This document shows, in pieces, positions 56,441 to 64,000 of a stretch of 64,000 nucleotides of DNA. The stretch comes from Nemophila menziesii (Eukaryota > Streptophyta > Magnoliopsida > Boraginales > Hydrophyllaceae), in the NCBI GenBank assembly GCA_029959085.1, contig JARWIR010000005.1, positions 9,302,501-9,366,500 of the forward strand. The letters run 5' to 3'. Both the position numbers and the translations under genes were made by a program. The notes under the pieces are model-generated. The model was not told the origin of the DNA. It did no database searches and saw only the letters and a program-made list of their open reading frames with translations. Positions within the stretch are counted from its first letter, which is position 1. Each line of letters opens with the position of its first letter.

Positions 56441-56672
56441 GTGCCGTTTGGAATTGATTATTTTGGAGTTAAAAGCGTTTTTTTTATTAAAATTTAAATA
56501 TTTGTAAAAAATATCAAAAAATATTTTAACATCTAAAATTACTTTAAGTGATTATTTTAATAATCACTAATCTAGTGCTTTTTCTAAAAAGTGATTTTTA
56601 GAGTCTAAAATATTGCTATGGATCTAAAATCACTTTAAGTGATTATTTTTAAAAACAATCCCAAACGGGCAC
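56441..56672. mobile_element. PIF/Harbinger-like MITE, copy D
   Basis: Ends GTGCCGTTTGGAATTGATTA and AACAATCCCAAACGGGCAC (inverse). Flanks are tta (56438-56440) and taa (56673-56675), the target type of this group though not identical. The interior closely follows copy A ('atctaaaatcactttaagtg'). Confidence 0.75.
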
Positions 56673-56675
56673 TAA

Positions 56676-57059
56676 CTCAGCTTGTAAAAATTGTACTATT
56701 AACCCTAGGCTAATAACTTTGCCAAATGTTAAAAATTGGGTTAGTTCGGATTCACCTTCCTTGGTTAACCGTGATTAAAAGTAATCAAAGTTATTCAATT
56801 TTTTTAAAATTAAAAAAATATATGTTAACTTTATACAAAAATAAATATTTGTCCCAAAGCATTTCAAAATTCTAACTATCTAATATTACAATTCGATTAC
56901 GTGACAAAATCCAATAAGTTATATATGGTAAAGTTTGAACATGTTTTAATTTAGATATGAACATGTTTTAATTATCCAAATTAACTTTATGAGATTTGGG
57001 GACGATTCTCCGGTAAAATTTGAAGTTATTAGTTAAATTTTGAAGGTTTTGTAATAGCT
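56676..57059. other. Intergenic, no gene seen
   Basis: AT-rich, no feature recognised. Confidence 0.4.
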
Positions 57060-58005
57060 AGATTAATGGTTTATTCGAATTGCACCATATAAACTCAATT
57101 TATACTTAAACCACTCATATCATACATACGTCAACCAATTATAAGTTTACACAATTAGTTAATACTAAAACAACTTAAACTATACATTAAAAACTCGGAT
57201 TTTACAATAACAACTCAGTCCACACTTATACAACTTAGATTATAAGATATATAAGTCTGGTTTTAAAATAACAACTCATATTATACAATTGAGTAATGCT
57301 GGATATCACCTAAAATTGTATCACCTTTATATCGCCTCTTAGGTGGATTTTAAATGCACCAATCATGTGATTTCTCTTTCTTGATTTATTATTGTCTCTC
57401 TCTTTTATGATTGGTCCACATAAGGGGAGATATAAAGGCGATGCAATTTGGGGTGATATCTAGCATTACTCTATACAATTACTCATACCTTACTTAAACA
57501 TGTCCGATTATACTACTAGTAGCTCAAATTATACAAATCAACTTAGAGTATTCTACTACCAACTTAGATGGTATGTAAACAAGTCATATTATGCACAATT
57601 AAACAAATATATACTCATATGAAAATTCAAACTCAGATTACACATATACAAATCACATTTAACAATAACACCTCAGATTACACTTAAACAATTATGATTA
57701 TACATCAATAACAACTTAGATTACACGTAAACAACTTAGATTACACGTAAACAACTTAGATAGTAATTAAACAAATCATAATATGAACAATTAAAAGATA
57801 TACACTCACATGAATTTGAACTCAAGTTATGAACATATCAACTCAGATTATACAATAACAAACTCAAATTATACAATGATAAGTAAGATTGCACTAAAAA
57901 TAACTCGAATTGTAGTAACAACAAATCAGATTATGCAATAACAGCTTAGTATTCAATAACAAGTTAGACTATACTTTTACAACTCAGGAAAGACTTAAAC
58001 AAATC
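57060..58005. repeat. Degenerate short tandem repeat of 'caactcagattatac' type
   Basis: Dozens of imperfect units (14-20 bp) such as 'aacaactcagattatacaat' and 'acaacttagattacacgtaa' fill the region. The unit 'aacaacttagattacacgta' occurs twice in a row near 57710-57750. A MITE (57291-57471) splits the array. It is followed by a (TA)n run at 58006-58030. Confidence 0.75.
57291..57471. mobile_element. Mutator-type MITE, copy 4 (diverged)
   Basis: 9-bp duplication tatacaatt at 57282-57290 and 57472-57480. Ends GAGTAATGCTGGATATCACC and GGTGATATCTAGCATTACTC. The two arms are inverse over some 45 bp each, so the 181-bp element is nearly one hairpin. The first 9 bases are those of the other three copies; the inside differs. 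Confidence 0.88.
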
Positions 58006-58019
<14 letters not shown>

Positions 58020-58038
<19 letters not shown>

Positions 58039-58382
58039 TGGTAATCATAGCAATTTTAACTATTTATTCATAAAATTCATCTAACAACACTATAGTAAAT
58101 ATAAAAATACTAGAAGTTGAGTTATAATATCAATTAAAGAATTCTCGAGAATAAGAAAAATAACAAAAAGGCCTGTGCAGGTATGTTTGCCATTAATCAG
58201 CGTCTAGGCGGCCATTTTTTGCCATTAATCAGCGCCTAGACGGGCTAGGCGCCTATTCCATGGAGACTAAGGCGCTAGAAAAAAAAGCCTAAAATTTTAA
58301 GTAGGCGTAAGCGGCTGGGGGGGGGGGGGGGGGGGGGAGTTGACGCCTAGGCGCGCCTAGACGGGGAGATCTACATCATAGC
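58020..58382 (+). mobile_element. GCCTAGGCG-rich hAT MITE, copy 1, left end lost
   Basis: The inverse of 61718-62166 over most of its length: 'ttataatatcaattaaagaa', then 'ccattaatcagcgcctagac', 'cttaagtaggcgtaagcgg'-like sequence and the end 'gagatctacatcatag'. The left GC-rich end is replaced by the TA microsatellite. 58317-58338 is an unbroken G run of about 22 where the other copy has only six C. Confidence 0.75.
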
Positions 58383-58439
58383 AAGTAAGAAAATTCTTAC
58401 TAAAATAAGAAATACCCAAAAAGGTACACAAACTAATTC

Positions 58440-58915
58440 TTACTATGGAACATCCACTCCGATCTCTTATAACATACCACCATAATCCATCTCGTGGAAT
58501 TGGAAAACTGCACATGTCCTTCCCCTGATTTGTTCATTCAATCTCATACGATCTATGCTCATTGATGATTTCTTACATAACATTAGTTTTGCATTAAACA
58601 ATCCGCTTGAAATCCCAATACCCTTTACTAACTCATGTAACTTTAGCGAGTCTGTCTCAATGAACACAATCTAAAAACAATTCTCAGTTTTCGTTTAAAG
58701 ACTATAACGTTACACATATAGCTTAGAGTGGAACACTGAGACTACATCACAGTTCCCTCAAAACCTCCCTAAGAATGAGCCATTTGGATCCCTCCATATA
58801 ACACCAGTCCATGTCTTAGGTGGATTATCTCCAAATCTTTCATTTACGTTGAACTTTACACTAATTATGGGTTTACTCCACTTCACGAGCGGGGCTTTCA
58901 AATATTAAGTTTTAC
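58440..58915 (-). pseudogene. RNase H fragment of a LINE
   Basis: Minus strand from 58915: 'LVKWSKPIISVKFNVNERF' (usual first Asp is Asn here), 'TWTGVIWRDPNGSFLG', then after stops 'VFIETDSLKLHELVKG' (second catalytic Asp kept) and 'CKKSSMSIDRMRLNEQ'. This is the RNase H segment typical of plant LINE ORF2 or derived host genes. Too short and broken to encode protein. Confidence 0.65.
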
Positions 58916-61709
58916 TATTGGGTGCAAATTAGTATAGGTTTCAGACTTGAGAAGAGGTTCGAGGTTAAGATGAAATTTAACCTTGATGGAATAGAGGCTT
59001 TGACTAATAGTGTGTGTACATATGCTAGAACAAAAAAAATTACATTTCACTTTCTGTAGTATATTATATAGTCTTTTTTATTATTTATATCAACAAAAAT
59101 GACTTATTCATATCATCTAACTTAATGCTTCAACACATTTTGCAACGAGACATTTTTATTTTTATCCTAATTAATTTTTTTATTGTTAGAATTGTAAAAA
59201 AATATTTCCATTGGAATTAAGGTTTGGGTTTCCCTGTAATGATCCTTAATAGAAATTTGGTCGAAGGTCAATTACTCATGATGGGTTAAACCATACCATG
59301 ACCAATATGATATTGGAAGGAATATATATCTTTTTTTATGAAGAAAAAGTAAACTAACATATATAAAGATTAATCTTTCATTCTTGGGTTGGTGTATTTG
59401 ATGAACACGATTGATAGAAAGTATCAAAGAAATAACAAAAATTATTCCTCCTCTAAATCTTTTTGATCTCTCAATCAAACAAATGAAGAAATTATGGTTG
59501 TCCATAACTTGAGTATACAATGATCTCTTGGAGTAAGGACTCACGTAGTTTGATGAGTTGATTCAAATATGTTTTCATCACAGGACGTTATCTGAATCTT
59601 CCCATTTCTATGTCACATGTTCTGATACGATGCCTTTAGTGTCTTGTGGTAATCGTCCATGCCAGAGCTCTCATTATTGTTTTTTTTAAAATTGGGGTTT
59701 TTACGAGAATAATGGGATTGGTGAGGTTGGAATTGAAGGTCATTGAATAGTAGGTTTTTAATGTCTTCGACATTTTGAGGCATATTTGAAAGAGACAGCT
59801 GGGTGGAAGTCGTGGAGCAGTGTGATTGACTGTGAGATTAGATTTATTCAAATTTATATCCCTTTTGGTTTGATTCTTATCCAATTAGTGCTATAAACTA
59901 TTTCTTTGGCGTCTTTGTTAAAATCTCAGTTGGACCTTTTTATAGTTGTTGTAATTTTCACACTAGTTGTTGTTCAGTTGGGTTAGGAAACACAAATTAG
60001 ATAATGTTGCATCCATTTCTAAATTCAAATGACGTCTTAAGCTCATTGGAGAATGTTTTCATTGGGGTTGGTCGTTGTAGGTAGTTTTGGTAATTGGATG
60101 ACACATTCTGATTTTTGTTTGGTTTTTTGTGTTATCTTATTGTGGTGTGTTGTTAATGGAAAATTTTATAAATGGTGGCTAAATTTTTGAAAACCCTTAT
60201 TATCTAGTTACTACTGGGACAATCCTCATTTATTTGTGGGTTTATTTTGGACGGTTAACGATGATTCTAGTAATTATATAAGGTCTCTAGTGTCGATTAA
60301 ATTGAGTTTTATGTGTAAACAAAGGTCTCCTGGTGCTGCTTATGTTTTTAATTTGCTTGGTTGTTGTTGCAACCATATCAATGGTTTCCAAACGAAGTCG
60401 GTTTTGCTTAAAAGATGATTCCTTACTATGATGCCAACGTTCTTAAGGTTTAGATTTGTGCTTATGTATCTTGTTTCGTTTAGTTTCAATCTTGGTTGTT
60501 TACTAGGTGCTTAATGCTCTTGTTTGATAATAAAATACTCTTTTCCATAAATGAAATAAAATTGTAATAACTTAAATATTGGTGTTCGAAAATAAATTTA
60601 TTTTGAACAATAATTATTAGTTCTGAACACATAAAAATAAATCAATTAAAATCTAGAAGTAGATAGAGTAATATTAAGATATAGTTTATTTAAACAGACA
60701 AATAGGTAGAGTAGAACAGTTTATCAAATAGAATGGGTGTTTGACTACCTATTCTCACAAAATTTTAGGGAGGTTGTGAAGTTATCCTAAGGTTGTAGTT
60801 TGGATCTCGACGATTGTTATCATCATATTACGAGTATGCAATCTTTAAACTAATAATAAAAATAATTAAACAAAACAATAAAGTAATAACAACAAAAATA
60901 TTCTTGGAAAAGCAAACAGGTAATCCAGGTTTAGAATGGATCCAATCTCTTTACGGTATTTTAACCACATACTGGTGTATAACATTTGATGGCGTGAACC
61001 TGTAGAATAAACGACAGTGATCTATTGAAACCGACACTGAAATTTTTTAGATACAATGCACATAACTTATGCTTTCGTTTTTAAAACATGTTTAAAAACG
61101 AGTTTAACCATAGATATTTATAGATGCAACGACGGACAATGCACATTGATGGTGTTGGCTAGATCCTCTCATCTTAAAAAATAATGGTATCCCCAAATTT
61201 TGAACATTAGAACAAACTAACCTTATAAGAACTAGGAATAAATTCTTTGCTTTTTCGATGTGGGAATTTCGCACTACAGATGTGTAATTTGGCCCATTTC
61301 ACATGATTCTAACATTCCACAGTATCACTTTGAGAACTCAGTTGCACATTCACTATTTATTGATTTTATGCAAGTGAGTGCATTATCTTAATCTTTTAAG
61401 TGAGATGAATGTTTTAATAAATATTCTTATCCAACCGAAATAAGGAAACTAATTACATCTTGAGAGAAAATGAATTATTTAGTTTGGGTCAAAAGCTAAA
61501 TGCCAACAATGATAATGGTGATTAGAGTGAAGTGGATGACTATTGGTTGATGATTCATGATCGTTTGTATAGTTGAGACCCTTCATAAGGGGGTTCAAGT
61601 ACATAGAGCATAACGATACTCTACATATCCTCGTATGCAATACAACTCTAGTAATGACTTATTTTTCAGTCCATCAATAGCTCTATTAATTCACATTCTT
61701 GTTCTACTC
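58916..61709. other. Long intergenic stretch, no gene recognised
   Basis: A 90-codon minus ORF (59272-59544) and an 82-codon minus ORF (59636-59884) have no known motif. 60185-60420 is open for 60 codons on the plus strand within a longer, less AT-rich block (59840-60520) that might be an old gene or element; I could not identify it. 61240-61340 has phrases seen in plant intergenic DNA. No terminal repeats found. Confidence 0.35.
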
Positions 61710-61717
61710 ACCGTATA

Positions 61718-62166
61718 CTATGCTGTAGATATCGCCGCCTAGGCGCGCCTAGGCGCCGTCTAGGCGTCAACTCCCCCCTCAACCGCTTACGCCTAGTAAA
61801 AATGCTAGGCATTTTTGCCCAACGCCTTAGTCGCCGTGGAAGAGGCGCCTAGCCTACCAAGACACCGATTAATGGTAAAAACTTGCCGCCTAGGCCCTCC
61901 ATTAAATTTATTTTACTCTCAGAAATTCTTGAATTGATATTATAACTCTAATTTTAGTATTTTTCATATTCAATATAGTGGTGTTAGATAAATTTTATGA
62001 CTTAAATAGATAAAATTATCATAATTATACACGCGTATTACTAAATATATAAAATTACAAAGCAGGATTCAAAACTGCGTAATCCCGCCTAGGCCCTGCG
62101 TAGTCCCTCCTAGGCGCTAGGCCCCAGTCGACCGCCTAGGCCGCGGAACCGAGATCTACAGCATAG
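61718..62166 (-). mobile_element. GCCTAGGCG-rich hAT MITE, copy 2, complete
   Basis: 8-bp target duplication accgtata at 61710-61717 and 62167-62174. Perfect 13-bp inverse ends ctatgctgtagat and atctacagcatag. Both ends are rich in 'cgcctaggcg' palindromes; the middle is AT-rich. 449 bp, non-coding. It lies inverted relative to copy 1 at 58020. Confidence 0.9.
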
Positions 62167-62340
62167 ACCGTATATGACATAATCCATATCGTGTTTGTCT
62201 TATAAAAATCTATTTTTAATGTTTATATATGACTTCAAAGAAGTATGTGACATCATCCGCTTCATAACTAATAAACATATCAATTTTGAGCACATCTTTA
62301 TTTCAAGTTATTGGAAATAAATGTTTGTTAATAAATGATA

Positions 62341-63295
62341 GAGTAAATACATTTGTTGCCCCATGTACTATGAGTCGCCTGTCAACTTACCCCTCACTGT
62401 TTTTTTGGTACTGGTTACCCCCCATTGTTAGTTTTTGTGACTCGTTGCCCCTGTTATCGGAAACTGTAAAAAATCGTTGTTAGTTGGTCATGTGTGCAGT
62501 TTTGTGACATTTTACCCCCTGCACTAATTTTTCGTGACATTTTATCCCATGTACTAAGTGTCTTCTTTACAGTTAGTTATTATTCTAATCTAAGTAGTGT
62601 AGTAGTGGATATCATGCACTTTCGAATCCCATTATTTGATCTACCATCAAGCTTACCTCCAAAAAGATAACAAAATTACAATCGAATGGTGGACTTGTGA
62701 CTGTGAGGCCATATCATTATATTTATCATCAAAAAACTGAGTTTGACAAGATGGTACAAGTACTCTTACAAACCTGGCTAATACAGCTGAGTAATTGTCT
62801 ATTCTAATCCCCACTTTTGTTGGTAAAAAAGACAGATAAAGCTTAGCATTTTTGTGTTGATAATCGAAATCTTAAAAACTAACTGTAAATGATAAATATC
62901 CTATTTAGACGCATGCAGGTCATTATGAGTTTCTAGTGATGCTATTTGATCTAACTAATGCACATGCAACCTTTTAATGTCTTATAAGTGATCTGAGACT
63001 CCAATTAACCCCGTTTATTTAGGTTTAAGCCGTGGATAATCTATCTTTTACGAGCCTCTAAAGAAACACCCGGATTTTTTTAGAACACTTTAGCTTCCAG
63101 TTCGAGGGGGTAAAATGGGGTAAAATGTCACGAAAATTTGCCCACGTGACCAACTGACGGTAATTTTTTACGGTTTCCGTTAATAGGGGCAACGAGACAC
63201 GAAAACTAACAATCGGAGGTAACCAGTACCCAAAAAACAGTAGGAGTAAGTTGTCAACCGACTCATAGTACCAGAGATAAACGAGATATTTACTC
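62341..63295. mobile_element. Long-armed Mutator-like foldback element
   Basis: 9-bp duplication taaatgata at 62332-62340 and 63296-63304. The arms of about 200 bp (62341-62555, 63097-63295) are inverse, for example 'ggtactggttaccccccatt' with its worn inverse, and 'gtgacattttacccc' with its inverse. The middle (62560-63090) is ordinary AT-rich sequence without an ORF. The ends again begin GAGTAAAT, like the MITE family start GAGTAAT. Confidence 0.85.
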
Positions 63296-63304
63296 TAAAT
63301 GATA

Positions 63305-64000
63305 TTTATAATTTTAGATTAAAAAATTATATATTTGTTAGTTGATAGAAAAATTAATGATTAGGAACAAAATTAAATATATAGTAATAAATTAAAAAAA
63401 ATAATTTTGGGTAAAAAATCAAACATTTGTTAGTAGATAGAAAAAGAAATGATTAGAAGAAATAAATGAAAATGAAGAACCATGTGTTTTTTCTTTTTTT
63501 TTGGACATAAGAACTATAAGTGATTTCTTAAAATTAAATTATGATGACGATAAACACACCTAACATCAATTGCCACTCATACTCCATTAGGGAAGTTTAC
63601 CGATATTGAAATATGAACTAAGCCAATTCCTTAAAGTAATCCTAAATTTTGGGACTTTCAAAAATAAGTTCAACTCTTTAGTTATGCGAAGCATGTTCCA
63701 TGGATGTCCTGAAAATGGGGAGAAATACCACTTGATTCAAACTTAGTGTCGAGTGAATAGTAGCATATATATATATGTATAGCTTCAAAAGTAAGGAGAT
63801 GACTTGCCCTATTCAACTCCACACATAATGCTCATAATGGACCGAAACTTTAGACTCTCCTATAGAGGGCAAAGTTGACATCAATTGTTACCGTGTCCGT
63901 TGGAGTTGACATATGATATATTAGTGGTAAAATAAAAAAGCACACGGTTTTGTTTTATTATTAAAAAAAAAAAATCCCCATCTCAATGAACTTTTTTTTT
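63305..64000. other. AT-rich end of window, no gene seen
   Basis: Poly-A/T-rich. No ORF or repeat recognised up to the window end, which stops in a T run. Confidence 0.4.

Noticed and set aside
57060..58005. CRISPR-like array
   Set aside because: Units are short, irregular, without constant repeats and spacers, and the DNA is plant nuclear.

Overview
The window is AT-rich nuclear DNA of a flowering plant, most likely a eudicot. The evidence is plant-only gene families (chloroplast ribosomal protein PSRP-3/Ycf65, ALMT anion channel, PLAC8-type cadmium-resistance protein), GT-AG introns, and a dense cover of plant transposable elements. I could not fix the species from sequence alone.

Five protein-coding genes are well supported. 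From left to right they are: PSRP-3 (426-1146, minus, 2 exons), an aluminium-activated malate transporter-like channel (8876-11366, plus, 5 exons), the PP2A scaffold subunit A (15539-18058, plus, 12 coding exons), the AC19 subunit shared by RNA polymerases I and III (19486-19987, plus, 3 coding exons), and a PCR/PLAC8 membrane protein (46891-47916, plus, 4 exons). They are unrelated single genes, not an operon or cluster. All models were spliced by hand and close in frame. PSRP-3, PP2A-A and AC19 have site II (TGGGCC/T) or telo-box motifs upstream, as expected of constitutively expressed growth genes.

The 20-47 kb stretch and everything beyond 48 kb is mainly transposon sequence. A Ty1/copia element (20374-25159) has both LTRs and a 5-bp target duplication but a broken polyprotein. 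Six L1-type LINE remnants are present, three with poly-A tail and target duplication. There are five tRNA-derived SINEs and several hAT MITEs with short duplications next to their ends. Other elements are PIF/Harbinger-like MITEs with 3-bp duplications, a family of Mutator-type MITEs with 9-bp duplications, larger Mutator-like elements, long foldback elements, CACTA-like subterminal repeat arrays and three LTR-like blocks. Tandem and low-complexity repeats and two long poly-G runs fill other gaps.

I found no undescribed biological system that the sequence clearly supports. The most informative observations are about how the elements are built. Exact target duplications delimit many insertions. 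One LINE fragment has a 340-codon ORF whose start codon comes from host DNA. One MITE family has inserted into a copy of itself. Two ~1-kb inverted-arm elements could be sources of small RNA. A 48-codon ORF at 32064 lies behind a good TATA box and is the only candidate for an unrecognised gene.
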